Positions 25,439 to 34,362 of a DNA stretch of 64,000 bases are shown one piece after another. This stretch comes from Modestobacter roseus. Lineage in GTDB: Bacteria; Actinomycetota; Actinomycetes; Mycobacteriales; Geodermatophilaceae. The position numbers were made by a program, and so were the translations under genes. Every line of letters begins with the position of its first letter. Position 1 is the stretch's first letter. The stretch covers positions 806,001 through 870,000 of the forward strand of contig NZ_VLKF01000001.1 in the NCBI RefSeq assembly GCF_007994135.1, given 5' to 3'. The notes beneath the pieces are model-generated. The model was not told the DNA's origin. It saw only the letters and a program-made list of their open reading frames with translations, and did not search any database.

Positions 25439-25674
25439 TCAGTCGGCCGGGGCCGAGGGGATCGGGATCGGCAGCCCGGAGGAGGGTGCGGGCGGCGCCG
25501 GCGGATCGACCGTCGCGGACCCGGACGGCGCGATCGGCGGCGGGGTCCGGGGGTCGGCGACGCTGTCGTGCCGGGCGCGGGAGCCGGCGCCCCGTCGTCG
25601 CCGGTGGAGCAGCCGGTCAGCAGGACGGCGAGGGTGACCCCGGCGGCCAGTGCCCCGGACCGGCGGCGCGTCAC
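25439..25674 (-). pseudogene. Small lipoprotein, frameshifted after the lipobox region
   Basis: GTG 25674 overlaps the asnB stop as GTGA. The first 40 or so codons give a lipoprotein signal: a basic start MTRRRSG, a hydrophobic run and the lipobox LLTGC, then an acidic and Pro/Ala-rich stretch. In the written frame the tail becomes Arg-rich and runs on antisense through erpA. Adding one C near 25543-25550 (the GGACCCC run) restores a Pro/Ser/Ala-rich tail ending PIPIPSAPAD and a stop at 25439, giving 78 residues. The corrected frame looks genuine. It is either a sequencing error or a recent mutation. Confidence 0.65.
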
Positions 25675-27605
25675 AGCCGGACCGGGTAGACCGGCTCCGG
25701 GATCTCCGGGGTGATCCGTTCCTCGACGAAGATGCCGTGCCAGATCATGAAGACCAGCACCTCCCACACCTGCCGGGCGACCCGCTTGCTCGGGGTCTCC
25801 GCCTGGCGCAGCCGGTCCAGCAGCGCGAGCACGTGGTCGCGGTCCAGCCACTCGTCGGTCTGGCTGGCGGTCACGACGTCCCGGGCCCACTCGTGCAGCG
25901 GCCCGGCCAGGAACTCCGCCGTCGGCACCGGGAAGCCCAGCTTGCGCCGGTTCATGATCTTCGGCGGGACGATCTGCCGCATGGCCTGACGCAGCGCGTA
26001 CTTGGTCGCGTCGCCGCGCCGGGGCACCCGCATCTCCAGCGGCAGCGTGCTGGCCAGCGCGAAGACCTCGGGGTCGAGGAACGGGACCCGCAGCTCCAGG
26101 GAGTTGGCCATCGTCATCTTGTCGGCCTTGACCAGGATGTCGCCGCGCAGCCAGGTGAACAGGTCGACGTACTGCATGGCGGTGACGTCGTCGTACCCGG
26201 CCTCGCGGGTCTGCCGGTAGAGGGCCTCGGTGACGGTGACGTGCGAGAGGTCGGGGTCGCGGCCCGGCAGCAGCTGGGCGAGCTCGTCGGCGTTGAGGTT
26301 GCGGGCGTTGCCGTAGTACCGCTCCTCCAGCGGGATGGAGGCCCGCCGCAGCAGGTCCTGCCCGCGCACGCCCTCGGGGACCACCCGGGACAGCGACCCC
26401 AGTGCCCGGCGGCCGGCGGCCGGGAGCTTGCCGGCCCAGGCGAGGCTGAGCGGCTCGCGGTAGATGGTGTAGCCGCCGAACAGCTCGTCGGCGCCCTCGC
26501 CGGACAGCACGACCTTCACGTGTTTGCGGGCCTCGCGGGCCACGAAGTACAGCGGCACCAGCGCCGGGTCGGCGACCGGGTCGTCGAGGTACCAGACGAC
26601 GGTGGGGATCGCCTCGGCGAACTCCTGGGCGGTGATCTCCACCGGGACGTGCCGGACGCCCAGGATCCGGGCCGACTCGGCGGCGATGTCGACCTCGGAC
26701 GTGGCCTCCCGCTGGAAGCCGACGGTGAAGGTGACCAGGTCCTGGTTGTACTTGTGCGCCAACGCGGCGACGGCGGTGGAGTCGATGCCGCTGGAGAGGA
26801 ACGAGCCCACGGTGACGTCGGCGCGCATGTGCTTGGCGACCGAGTCGTCGAGGACCTCGGCGATGCGGTCGAACAGCGCCTGCTCGGAGCCGGGCGCCAC
26901 CGGGGTCGGACGGAACGTCGGGTGGAACCAGCGGCTGGTGTGCAGCTCGCCGTCGACCACGGTGAAGCTCGTGCCGCTCTCGATCCGGCGGATGCCGCGG
27001 TGCAGCGTGGCGGGCTCGGGCACGTACTGCAGGGTCAGGTAGTGCTGCAGCGACGCCGGGTCGACGCCGCCGGCGCCGGTGGTGCCGCCGAGGAGCTCCA
27101 GCAGCGCCTTCTTCTCGGAGCTGAAGACCAGCCCGCCGTCGGCCAGGCGCGCGGTGAACAGCGGCTTGATGCCGAAGGCGTCCCGCGCGCCGAACGCCGT
27201 CCCGGTCTCGGTGTCCCAGATGACGAAGGCGAACATGCCGCGCAGTCGGGGCACGACCGCCTCGCCCCACAGGTGGTAGCCGGCGACGATCGCCTCGGTG
27301 TCGCCCTCGGTGGCGAACGTGGCGCCGGCCGCCTTCAGCTCCTCGCGGAGCTCCAGGTAGTTGTAGATCTCGCCGTTGAAGACGATCCGGTACCGGCCCT
27401 CGGCGTAGGGCATCGGCTGCGGGCTGCCCTCGATGTCGATGAACGCCAACCGGTTGAAGCCCAGGACGGCGTGCGGGTCGGCCCAGACCTCCCGGTCGTC
27501 GGGGCCCCGGTGGCGCAGGCAGCGCAGCGCGTGCCGCACCTGCTCGACGGTGCCCTCTCCCACCCGGTCGGCGTCGGTGGACAGGTAGGCGAGCAGGCCG
27601 CACAT
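25671..27605 (-). CDS. asnB: Asparagine synthase (glutamine-hydrolysing)
   Basis: A 644-residue enzyme that makes asparagine from aspartate, ATP and glutamine-derived ammonia. The N-terminal class II glutaminase begins at the nucleophile Cys2 (MCGLLAYL), which fixes the start at ATG 27605, and contains FNGEIYNYLELREEL. The synthetase domain has the ATP pyrophosphatase loop GSFLSSGIDSTAVAALA and VVLSGEGADELFGGY. In mycobacteria asnB also neighbours ctaC, and the homologue can amidate cell-wall precursors, so either free asparagine or a wall role is possible. It follows the DUF3817 gene by 37 bases. Confidence 0.95.
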   Translation of the reverse strand: MCGLLAYLSTDADRVGEGTVEQVRHALRCLRHRGPDDREVWADPHAVLGFNRLAFIDIEGSPQPMPYAEGRYRIVFNGEIYNYLELREELKAAGATFATEGDTEAIVAGYHLWGEAVVPRLRGMFAFVIWDTETGTAFGARDAFGIKPLFTARLADGGLVFSSEKKALLELLGGTTGAGGVDPASLQHYLTLQYVPEPATLHRGIRRIESGTSFTVVDGELHTSRWFHPTFRPTPVAPGSEQALFDRIAEVLDDSVAKHMRADVTVGSFLSSGIDSTAVAALAHKYNQDLVTFTVGFQREATSEVDIAAESARILGVRHVPVEITAQEFAEAIPTVVWYLDDPVADPALVPLYFVAREARKHVKVVLSGEGADELFGGYTIYREPLSLAWAGKLPAAGRRALGSLSRVVPEGVRGQDLLRRASIPLEERYYGNARNLNADELAQLLPGRDPDLSHVTVTEALYRQTREAGYDDVTAMQYVDLFTWLRGDILVKADKMTMANSLELRVPFLDPEVFALASTLPLEMRVPRRGDATKYALRQAMRQIVPPKIMNRRKLGFPVPTAEFLAGPLHEWARDVVTASQTDEWLDRDHVLALLDRLRQAETPSKRVARQVWEVLVFMIWHGIFVEERITPEIPEPVYPVRL

Positions 27606-27642
27606 GCGGGGAGGTCTCCCAGGAGGGTGAGGAGCGGGACGG

Positions 27643-27987
27643 TCAGAGGGGCTCGCCGGCGCGGACCCGCGCCGACACCCGGCGCTCCGCGACGAACGAG
27701 ACGAACGGCACGACACCGGCGAGCAGGACCAGGACGGTGCCCTTGGCGGTGAACCGCGCCTTGAGGGCCAGCTCGAAGGCCGTGACCAGGTAGACGATGT
27801 AGAGGAAGCCGTGGACGGGGGAGACCACCGCGGAGACCTCGGGGACGTCGGAGACGTACTTGAGCGGCATGGCGACCAGCACCAGCACGAGGAGCATCAC
27901 GCCGACGATCCAGGCCATCACCCGGTAACGGGTCAGGGCTCCGGCGAGCTTCGGCTCCAGGGGCGCCGTCCCGGTGTCAGCGGCCAC
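27643..27987 (-). CDS. DUF3817 small membrane protein
   Basis: A 114-residue protein with three membrane helices: VMAWIVGVMLLVLVLVAMPL, HGFLYIVYLVTAFELAL and GTVLVLLAGVVPFVSFVAE. The PLKYV and SPVHGFLYIVYLVTAF patterns are typical of DUF3817, also found in larger YlmG or MFS-associated proteins. Function unknown. GTG 27987 lies inside the end of the preceding gene (11-base overlap), so translation is coupled. Confidence 0.88.
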   Translation of the reverse strand: MAADTGTAPLEPKLAGALTRYRVMAWIVGVMLLVLVLVAMPLKYVSDVPEVSAVVSPVHGFLYIVYLVTAFELALKARFTAKGTVLVLLAGVVPFVSFVAERRVSARVRAGEPL

Positions 27988-28342
27988 CGTTCACCCGCTG
28001 TCCCAGCGCCTTGGCGTTGAGCTCGGCGAGGTAGGCGTTGTAGGCGGCCAGCTCGGGGTCTCCCGTGGTGTCGATCCGGGGGCGCTGATAGAGCACCACG
28101 GCGTTGCCGGGCTCCCCGTCGTCGGGGTCGCGCCGGTACTCGTCCCGGAGCATGCGCAGGTAGAAGCCCAGACCCATGAAGCCGTACAGCGGCCACTGCA
28201 GCGCGTAGCTCCAGTTGACGGCGCCCCCGCCGGCCTCGGCCTTGGACAGCTGCCAGGCGCCCAGGAAGAACGTCATCACGAACAGCGCCAGGACCAGCAG
28301 GTGCATGAGCACCCACCGCCAGGTCAGCAGGCGTTGGTACAC
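27977..28342 (-). CDS. Small membrane protein next to ctaC, function unknown
   Basis: A 121-residue protein with two membrane helices: WVLMHLLVLALFVMTFFLGAWQ, and a second in YALQWPLYGFMGLGFYLRML. A charged cytoplasmic tail with RDEYRRDP and AAYNAYLAELNAKA follows. The first helix plus GAWQLSKAE faintly resembles the SURF1 N-terminus, which would fit cytochrome oxidase assembly, but the rest does not. It is divergent from ctaC and opens the operon with DUF3817 and asnB. GTG 28342 follows TACAGT by six bases. Confidence 0.8.
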   Translation of the reverse strand: MYQRLLTWRWVLMHLLVLALFVMTFFLGAWQLSKAEAGGGAVNWSYALQWPLYGFMGLGFYLRMLRDEYRRDPDDGEPGNAVVLYQRPRIDTTGDPELAAYNAYLAELNAKALGQRVNGGR

Positions 28343-28348
28343 GCCCCG

Positions 28349-28354
28349 ACTGTA
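28349..28354 (-). promoter_or_regulatory. -10 element of the membrane protein-DUF3817-asnB operon (leaderless)
   Basis: TACAGT on the minus strand, six bases before GTG 28342. Confidence 0.6.
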
Positions 28355-28493
28355 ACCGCCGGCCCCGCGCCCCCGGTGCCGTCGGCCCCGGGCGCGGCCG
28401 TGGCGTGTGGTCGGGCGCTCCGGGGACGTGCTGGATGGTGGGCCGACCCGCCGGGAGCCCCTGCCCGCCCCGGGCACGGGAGGCGCGGTCGGA

Positions 28494-28499
28494 TAGTCT
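28494..28499 (+). promoter_or_regulatory. Candidate -10 element of ctaC
   Basis: TAGTCT in GGATAGTCTC. It would give a leader of about 100 bases that includes a small hairpin (CGGTGGA, two bases, TCCACCG near 28545-28560). Confidence 0.4.
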
Positions 28500-28606
28500 C
28501 CGGGAGACTTGTGGTGGGGGTGAGCGGCACCTGTCGATGGGTGTCGGTGGACCTCCACCGGGAAGACCTCGTGGTGTCGCCACGGGGGAGATGAGGAGGG
28601 TGCTCG

Positions 28607-29413
28607 GTGGACCGCAGCTTCTGGAGCTGGGGGTGGCCTGAGGGCATCACCGACGAGGCCGAGCAGATGCACGCGCTCTGGATCGGCTCGACGATCGCCG
28701 CGCTGGTGGTCGGCATCGCGGTCTGGGCGCTCATCGCCTACGCGGCGATCCGTTACCGCAAGCGGGGCGACGAGCTGCCCAAGCAGACGGCGTACAACCT
28801 GCCGCTCGAGGTGGTCTACACGATCATCCCGTTCATCATCGTCTCCGTGCTGTTCTTCTTCACGGTGAACACGCAGAACCGGGTGCTGGAGCGCAGTGCC
28901 GACCCCGACGTGACCGTCGGCGTCAACGCGTTCAAGTGGAACTGGCAGTTCGTCTACCCCGAGACCACCGACGAGAACGGTGGCGAGCCGGTGTCGACGG
29001 TCGGGAGCACCAGCGAGATCCCGATCCTCGTCGTCCCGGTCGACGAGACGATCCGGTTCGAGCTCGCCTCGGCCGACGTCATCCACTCGTTCTGGATCCC
29101 GGACTTCCTGTTCAAGCTGGACATCATCCCCGGCAACGAGAACGGCATCAACAACGTCTTCGAGGTGACCGTCCGCGAGGAGGGCGCCTACGTCGGGCGC
29201 TGCGCCGAGCTCTGCGGCACCTACCACGCCTTCATGAACTTCGAGCTCCGCTCGGTGAGCGGCGAGCAGTTCGACGAGTTCATCAGCCTCCGCGAGTCGG
29301 GTCTGACGACCCACGACGCGCTCGAGGCCATCGGCGAGCCCGGGTACGCCACCTCCACGAGCCCGTTCGCCGGCGCTCGCGAGCAGCAGGTGTCGGCCTC
29401 CTCCGATGACTGA
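28607..29413 (+). CDS. ctaC: Cytochrome c oxidase subunit II
   Basis: A 268-residue subunit of the aa3 oxidase that receives electrons at the binuclear CuA site. Two membrane helices (WIGSTIAALVVGIAVWALIAY and VVYTIIPFIIVSVLFFFTV) precede a periplasmic cupredoxin domain with VGVNAFKWNWQF, HSFWIPDFLFKLDIIPG and the CuA motif CAELCGTYHAFM. GTG 28607 has GAGGAGGG six bases upstream, and an in-frame stop at 28592 rules out extension. Actinobacterial CtaC often has an N-terminal lipoprotein signal; none is present here. ctaF follows by 33 bases. ctaD is absent from the window. Confidence 0.95.
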   Translation: MDRSFWSWGWPEGITDEAEQMHALWIGSTIAALVVGIAVWALIAYAAIRYRKRGDELPKQTAYNLPLEVVYTIIPFIIVSVLFFFTVNTQNRVLERSADPDVTVGVNAFKWNWQFVYPETTDENGGEPVSTVGSTSEIPILVVPVDETIRFELASADVIHSFWIPDFLFKLDIIPGNENGINNVFEVTVREEGAYVGRCAELCGTYHAFMNFELRSVSGEQFDEFISLRESGLTTHDALEAIGEPGYATSTSPFAGAREQQVSASSDD

Positions 29414-29446
29414 TCCGACCACCCCGCCGCACCAGGAGGACCGACC

Positions 29447-29848
29447 GTGAAGGTCGAAGCGCTCATCTTCAACTTGATCACGGTCTTCTGTCTCGTGGCC
29501 GCGGTCGTCTACGGCTTCTGGGCGCGCGAGCCCGTCGGCACGACCGCCCTGGCGCTCTCCGGGGGTCTCACCGCGCTCATCGGTGGCTTCTTCTGGTTCG
29601 TCAGCCGGCGCATCGACGCCCGTCCCGAGGACCGCAAGGACGCCGAGATCGCCGACGGCTCCGGCGAGCTGGGCTTCTTCAGCCCGGCGAGCTACTGGCC
29701 CTTCGGCCTGGCGCTCTCCGCCGCGCTGATGGGGCTCGCGCTGGCCTTCTGGTACCCCTGGCTGGTCCTGATCGCCGGGATCGCGCTGCTGATCACGGTC
29801 GGTGGGCTGCTCTTCGAGTACTACGTCGGGCAGAACGCGCACAGCTGA
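29447..29848 (+). CDS. ctaF: Cytochrome c oxidase subunit 4 (actinobacterial)
   Basis: A 133-residue, four-helix accessory subunit specific to actinobacterial aa3 oxidase. The pattern MKVEALIFNLITVFCLVAA, the loop SRRIDARPEDRKDAEIADGSGELGFFSP (shown in outline) and the final FEYYVGQN are typical. It helps hold the bc1-aa3 supercomplex together. GTG/ATG 29447 follows an AGGAGG about eight bases upstream. It is co-transcribed with ctaC and ends at a strong terminator. Confidence 0.93.
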   Translation: MKVEALIFNLITVFCLVAAVVYGFWAREPVGTTALALSGGLTALIGGFFWFVSRRIDARPEDRKDAEIADGSGELGFFSPASYWPFGLALSAALMGLALAFWYPWLVLIAGIALLITVGGLLFEYYVGQNAHS

Positions 29849-29871
29849 GCCCGGCACCACCTCCGTCCAAT

Positions 29872-29902
29872 CGGGGCCCCTCCCACACCGGGAGGGGCCC
29901 CG
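29872..29902 (+). terminator. Terminator after ctaC-ctaF
   Basis: Perfect 13-bp stem CGGGGCCCCTCCC/GGGAGGGGCCCCG with a five-base loop, 24 bases past the ctaF stop. Confidence 0.8.
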
Positions 29903-30599
29903 GTGGCGTTTCGGTGGCCTTCATCGAGCGGTACAGCGGCGCCACACCGGCTGCCAGGTGCGCCGGCCGGGTCATGACCGGCCGAGGTGTGGCAGTGGTC
30001 GGGGAAGGCGGTGGTCGGGGAAGGCAGTGGTCGGGGGAGAGGCGGTCGGCTGCGGGCGAACGCCGGCGCGGACCGATCGATCACCCGGACTCCGCGCTGA
30101 CGGGTGCGCGGCGACCAGCCGCGTGCGGCCGCGCAGAGCTGAGCCCGCCGCGCTGCGCGCCGACCCCCGGGCTGGCTCGCACCGACGGCTGCGGACCTCT
30201 CCTGGCGCCGGGTGGTCGCCACCGGCATCTCGCGTCTCGCGCCGTCCTGCGTCCTGCGCGGTCGCGACCGTAGCGGGGAACAGTCACCCCCCCTCGGTGC
30301 GGTGGAGACCACGTCACCGGGCGCAGGGGCCGGGGTGCCGGGAGAGCGGGCCGCCCGGGTGATGCACCCGTGGCCCCGTGCGATGGCGCCAGGGCGGCTC
30401 GGTCGCGGCCCCAGCAGCTGCTCGCGGGGCGCAGCCCGGCACGCCGGACGGGGGGCCGCGGCGGAGCTGCCGTCCGCCGACCGGCGCGCAGGGGGTGGCA
30501 TCGACCACCCCGGGACGCGGCTCGGCTCGGGATGGCGGAGCTCCGGTCGACGCTCCCGTGTCGAGCAGGCGGCCGGCTCAGCGAGCCCGTCAGACGCAG
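29903..30599. other. Gene-poor region between convergent ctaF and qcrB
   Basis: About 700 bases with no ORF that resembles a protein. Frames on both strands are low-complexity Arg/Pro/Ala/Gly and lack the codon-position bias of neighbouring genes. It holds an 8-bp inverted repeat GCCACACC/GGTGTGGC (29941-29948, 29986-29993) enclosing a GGTCATGACC palindrome, then three 16-bp tandem repeats, and otherwise nothing I recognise. It may be decayed coding DNA or hold an RNA gene. Confidence 0.55.
29991..30038 (+). repeat. Three 16-bp tandem repeats
   Basis: GGCAGTGGTCGGGGAA at 29991, GGCGGTGGTCGGGGAA at 30007 and GGCAGTGGTCGGGGGA at 30023. Confidence 0.9.
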
Positions 30600-30633
30600 C
30601 AGGGCCCCCGGCGGAGTTCCGCCGGGGGCCCTG
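30600..30633 (-). terminator. Terminator of the ctaE-qcrCAB operon
   Basis: Perfect 16-bp stem (30600-30615 with 30618-30633) read as CAGGGCCCCCGGCGGA and its complement with a tiny loop, 17 bases past the qcrB stop. Confidence 0.85.
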
Positions 30634-30649
30634 TGGTGGTGCGGGTCGA

Positions 30650-32350
30650 TCAGTCGCGCGGGTCCTGGGGACGGCCGCCCTCAGCGGGACGTCCGCCCTC
30701 TGCCGGGCGACCACCCTCGGCCGGCCGACCCGAGCCGGTCAGCTCCCGGTTGGCCTGCTCTGCCTCCAGACCACGCGACTCGCGCTCGGCGGCAGCCTGG
30801 ACCGCAGCCGGCTCCTCGATCGGCTTGAAGAAGCCCCGGATGGCGCGGCGGGCGCCACCCACCTGGTTCATCTTCTTGGGCACGGAGGCACCGCCGTAGG
30901 CGAGCACCCCGTGGCCGTGGTCGTCGACCGGGCCCAGCGGCTGGTGCACCTCGATGAACTCGCCGTTGGGAAGCCGGCGGATCACGCCGGTCTCGATGCC
31001 GTGCTCGAGCACCTCACGGTCGTGCCGCTCGAGGCCCAGGCAGATCCGGTAGGTGAGCCAGTACACGGCCGGCGGGATCACCAGCATGCCGATCCGGCCG
31101 AACCAGGTCATCGCGTTGAGGCTGATGTCGAACTTGTCCGCGATGACGTCGTTGCCACCGGAGATCCACAGCACGACGTAGAACGAGATGGCCATGGCAC
31201 CCAGCGAGGTCCGCACCGGCACGTCGCGCGGACGCTGGAGCAGGTGGTGGCTGGCGGTGTCCCCGGTCAGCTTGCGCTCGATGACCGGGTAGAGCGCCAG
31301 CACGCCGAACATCAGGCCGGGGATGACCGCAGTGGCCCAGAACAGCGCCGGGATGTGGTAGCCCCAGAGCACGATCTCCCACGGCGGGAAGAGCCGCGCG
31401 GCGCCGTCGAGGAACCCGATGTACCAGTCCGGCTGCGAACCGGCGGACACCTGTGCCGGGTTGTACGGACCCAGCAGCCAGATCGGGTTGATCTGCACCA
31501 GACCACCGAGGGCGGCGCAGACACCGAACACGATGAAGAACAGCGCGCTCGCCTTCGCGGCGAAGGCCGGGAAGAGCCGGTTGCCGACCACGTTGTGCTC
31601 GGTCCGCCCCGCACCGGGGAACTGCGTGTGCTTCTGCTTGACCAGGATCAGCAGGTGCAGCGCGATCAGGGCGAGCAGGACAGCCGGGACGATCAGCACG
31701 TGCAGGATGTAGAGCCGGCCGATGATCAGCTCACCCGGGAAGTCGCCACCGAAGACCGCGAAGAAGATCCAGGTGCCGACCACCGGGATGGAGATGATCA
31801 CCGCGGAGGCGATCCGGAGGCCCGTGCCGGAGAGCAGGTCGTCGGGGAGGGAGTAGCCGGCGAAGCCCTCGACCAGGGCGAGCACGAGCAGCGCGACACC
31901 GATGAACCAGTTCGTCTCCCGCGGGCGGCGGAACGCGCCGGTGAAGAAGATCCGGAACAGGTGGACGACGATCGCCGCCACGAACAGCAGCGCCGCCCAG
32001 TGGTGGATCTGCCGGACGACGAGACCACCGCGGACGTCGAAGGAGATCGCCAGGGTCGACTCGTAGGCCCGCGACACCTCGATGCCCCGCATGGGGGCGT
32101 ACGAGCCGTCGTAGACGACCTCGGTGAGGGAGGGGTCGTAGAAGAACGTCAGGTAGGTGCCCGAGACCAGCAGGATGACGAACGCGTACAGCGCGATCTC
32201 ACCGAGCAGGAACGACCAGTGGTCGGGGAACACCTTGTTCAGGGTCCGGCGGAGCGGGCCGGCCACGATGAGGCGGTCGTCGACCTCGAGGGCCGCCTTG
32301 CCGATCCTCGTGGACGGTTGCGCCGGACGCACCGAGGTGCTGGTGGCCAT
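30650..32350 (-). CDS. qcrB: Cytochrome bc1 complex cytochrome b subunit
   Basis: A 566-residue integral membrane subunit that binds two b hemes and the quinol sites of the actinobacterial bc1 complex. Visible features are the heme-ligand His residues in [21 protein letters not shown] and [22 protein letters not shown] (shown in outline), the [13 protein letters not shown] region, and the PEWY-like quinol motif as [11 protein letters not shown]. The long C-terminal tail ends with GRPAEGG repeats (four PAEGGR-type units). ATG 32350 overlaps the qcrA stop by one base (TGATG). It couples electron transfer to the aa3 oxidase. Confidence 0.97.
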   Translation of the reverse strand: MATSTSVRPAQPSTRIGKAALEVDDRLIVAGPLRRTLNKVFPDHWSFLLGEIALYAFVILLVSGTYLTFFYDPSLTEVVYDGSYAPMRGIEVSRAYESTLAISFDVRGGLVVRQIHHWAALLFVAAIVVHLFRIFFTGAFRRPRETNWFIGVALLVLALVEGFAGYSLPDDLLSGTGLRIASAVIISIPVVGTWIFFAVFGGDFPGELIIGRLYILHVLIVPAVLLALIALHLLILVKQKHTQFPGAGRTEHNVVGNRLFPAFAAKASALFFIVFGVCAALGGLVQINPIWLLGPYNPAQVSAGSQPDWYIGFLDGAARLFPPWEIVLWGYHIPALFWATAVIPGLMFGVLALYPVIERKLTGDTASHHLLQRPRDVPVRTSLGAMAISFYVVLWISGGNDVIADKFDISLNAMTWFGRIGMLVIPPAVYWLTYRICLGLERHDREVLEHGIETGVIRRLPNGEFIEVHQPLGPVDDHGHGVLAYGGASVPKKMNQVGGARRAIRGFFKPIEEPAAVQAAAERESRGLEAEQANRELTGSGRPAEGGRPAEGGRPAEGGRPQDPRD

Positions 32351-33468
32351 CAGAGCCTCCCAAGGTTCCAGAACGAGGGGCCGACCGGTTCCGGGAAGTC
32401 CGCTCGAGCGACGAAGTAACCCTCATCATCCACGGCGATCGGCAGTTGGGGGAGCGCGCGGGTGGCCGGGCCGAACACGGGGCGTGCGCCCTCGGTCACC
32501 AGGAACTGCGACTGGTGGCACGGGCACAGGATCCGGCCGGTCTCCTGCTCGTACAGCGACACCGGGCAGCCGGCGTGCGTGCAGATCTTCGAGTAGGCGA
32601 CGTAGTCGCCGTAGCCGTAGTCCGCCCGGCCCTCGGGCGCCTCCAGCTCCTCGATCTGGTCGGGGCGGAGCCGGATCAGCATGACCGACGCCGACGCGTC
32701 GGCGTGGAAGTTGCCTCCGGGGACGGCCGGGAACACGGTCTCCAGGGAGCCGGGCTGCTGGTCGGACGGGCGGACCGGGGTGCCGTCGTCGCGCAGCAGC
32801 CGGACGCCGTCCGCCCACGGGGTCGTGCCCAGCGGGTTGCCGGTGTTCGGGTTGCGGATCAGGCCACCGAGGGGTGCCAGGATCATGGCGCCGGCACCCG
32901 CGCCCATCAGGCCGATGGTGGTCAGCAGCAGCTTCCGGCGCGGCAGCCCGGACTTGTCCAGGCCGCCGAGCAGGGTGGCGCCGGTGGTGACCCGGTCGAA
33001 GTGCGACCCGTCGTGCTTGTCCTGCACCGCGGTCTCGTGCGGCAGCAGCTTCTTGACGTAGAGCACCAGGCCGATGCCGATCGCGGTCAGCGAGATGCCC
33101 ATGGTCACGCCCAGCAGGGGGGTGAACAGCGCGCTCCAGTCGCTGCCGCCGACCTGCCACTCCCAGTCGGGCAGGAACCAGCCGGAGCCGGCGTAGATGA
33201 CGAGGAACGCCAGCGCCGCGACGGCGGCCAGGGCGAACCACATGGTCACCTGCCGGGTGGCGCGCTTCTCCAGCGGTGAGCCGGGTTCGGGCGCCGGGTC
33301 GACGTGGAGGACCTCGACCCCGTCGTAACGGGCACCCAGCCGGTCCAGCTCGGTGCGGTCCATCGTCGCCAGCCGCTCGGGGCTGTAGTCGTCGTCCGGG
33401 CCGCCGTGCACCGGACCCGAGGTGTCGTCGCCGCCGGCAGCGCCGGGGCCGGAGTGGGTGGTGCTCAC
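32350..33468 (-). CDS. qcrA: Cytochrome bc1 complex Rieske iron-sulfur subunit
   Basis: A 372-residue actinobacterial-type Rieske protein with three membrane helices before the cluster domain. The [2Fe-2S] ligands are in CTHAGCPV and CPCHQSQF. The N-terminal 65 residues are hydrophilic and acidic. GTG 33468 overlaps the qcrC stop as GTGA, and its own stop overlaps the qcrB start. It moves electrons from quinol to the diheme cytochrome c QcrC. Confidence 0.97.
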   Translation of the reverse strand: MSTTHSGPGAAGGDDTSGPVHGGPDDDYSPERLATMDRTELDRLGARYDGVEVLHVDPAPEPGSPLEKRATRQVTMWFALAAVAALAFLVIYAGSGWFLPDWEWQVGGSDWSALFTPLLGVTMGISLTAIGIGLVLYVKKLLPHETAVQDKHDGSHFDRVTTGATLLGGLDKSGLPRRKLLLTTIGLMGAGAGAMILAPLGGLIRNPNTGNPLGTTPWADGVRLLRDDGTPVRPSDQQPGSLETVFPAVPGGNFHADASASVMLIRLRPDQIEELEAPEGRADYGYGDYVAYSKICTHAGCPVSLYEQETGRILCPCHQSQFLVTEGARPVFGPATRALPQLPIAVDDEGYFVARADFPEPVGPSFWNLGRL

Positions 33469-34355
33469 GCCTTCGTCCCCATCCAGAAGATCCCGAACAG
33501 CAGGGCACCGATGCCGGCGACCCAGATGACCAGCCCCTCGGCCACCGGGCCGACCCGGCCGACGCCGGCGCCGCCGGGGTCGGCCTGCGCCTGCACGGTC
33601 TGCACGTAGGTGATGATCGACCGCTTCTCCTCCGGGGTGAGCTGGTTGTCACCGAAGACCGGCATGTTCCCGGGGCCGGAGAGCATCGCGGAGTAGATCG
33701 TGAGGTCGTTGGACTCGGTCAGGGACGGAGCCCGCTTCCCGGAGGACAGCGCCCCGCCCTGTCCGGTGAAGTTGTGGCACTGGGCGCAGTTCAGCCGGAA
33801 CAGCTCGCCACCGGCGGCCAGGTCGCCCGAGCGCAGGTCGCCGGACGGGAGCGTGGGGCCGCCGCCATTGGCCTGGATGTAGGCCATCAGCTGGTCGATC
33901 TCCTCCTCGGAGAAGACCGGCGGACGCGCGGGGGCCTGGGCCTCCTGGCGGACGAGCGGCATGCGGCCGGTGTGCACCTGGAAGTAGACGGCGGCCTCGC
34001 CCACGCCGATGAGCGAGGGGCCGCGGTCCTCGACGCCCTGCAGGTTGGAGCCGTGGCAGCTGATGCAGCTGCGGACGTAGAGGTCGCGACCGGCCTCGAC
34101 GGCGTTCGACGGGTTGCCGGTCGACTCGTCGGCGGCGCTGGCACCCGGGGCGAGGGCCGAGTAGCCGACCCCGGTGAGCACGAGGGCGGCCATCAGGCCG
34201 GCGACGTTCGCCAGCCGGCGACGCTGCTTGGACCGACGACGGGCCTGCGCGGCCGCGGCCGGGCTGCCGGCCACCGGGCGCCGGCCGAACCGGGCGAGCG
34301 CGCCGCGGCGGCCGCGCGCGGCGGAGGCCTCGGACGAGGGGTTCGTGGTGGTCAC
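33465..34355 (-). CDS. qcrC: Cytochrome bc1 complex diheme cytochrome c subunit
   Basis: A 296-residue membrane-anchored protein with two c-type heme sites, CISCH and CAQCH, replacing a soluble cytochrome c between bc1 and the aa3 oxidase. An Arg-rich N-terminus precedes a helix (LANVAGLMAALVLTGVGYSAL) and a C-terminal helix (GLVIWVAGIGALLFGIFWMG). GTG 34355 lies seven bases past the ctaE stop. Gene order ctaE-qcrC-qcrA-qcrB is standard in actinobacteria. Confidence 0.97.
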   Translation of the reverse strand: MTTTNPSSEASAARGRRGALARFGRRPVAGSPAAAAQARRRSKQRRRLANVAGLMAALVLTGVGYSALAPGASAADESTGNPSNAVEAGRDLYVRSCISCHGSNLQGVEDRGPSLIGVGEAAVYFQVHTGRMPLVRQEAQAPARPPVFSEEEIDQLMAYIQANGGGPTLPSGDLRSGDLAAGGELFRLNCAQCHNFTGQGGALSSGKRAPSLTESNDLTIYSAMLSGPGNMPVFGDNQLTPEEKRSIITYVQTVQAQADPGGAGVGRVGPVAEGLVIWVAGIGALLFGIFWMGTKA

Positions 34356-34362
34356 CGGTTCC

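Noticed and set aside
29821-30714. 297-codon minus-strand frame across the gene-poor region
   Set aside because: Low-complexity Arg/Pro/Ala sequence spanning two terminators and part of ctaF; no start site or codon bias.
30212-32419. 735-codon plus-strand frame over qcrB
   Set aside because: Antisense shadow of the cytochrome b gene, low complexity, no start signal.
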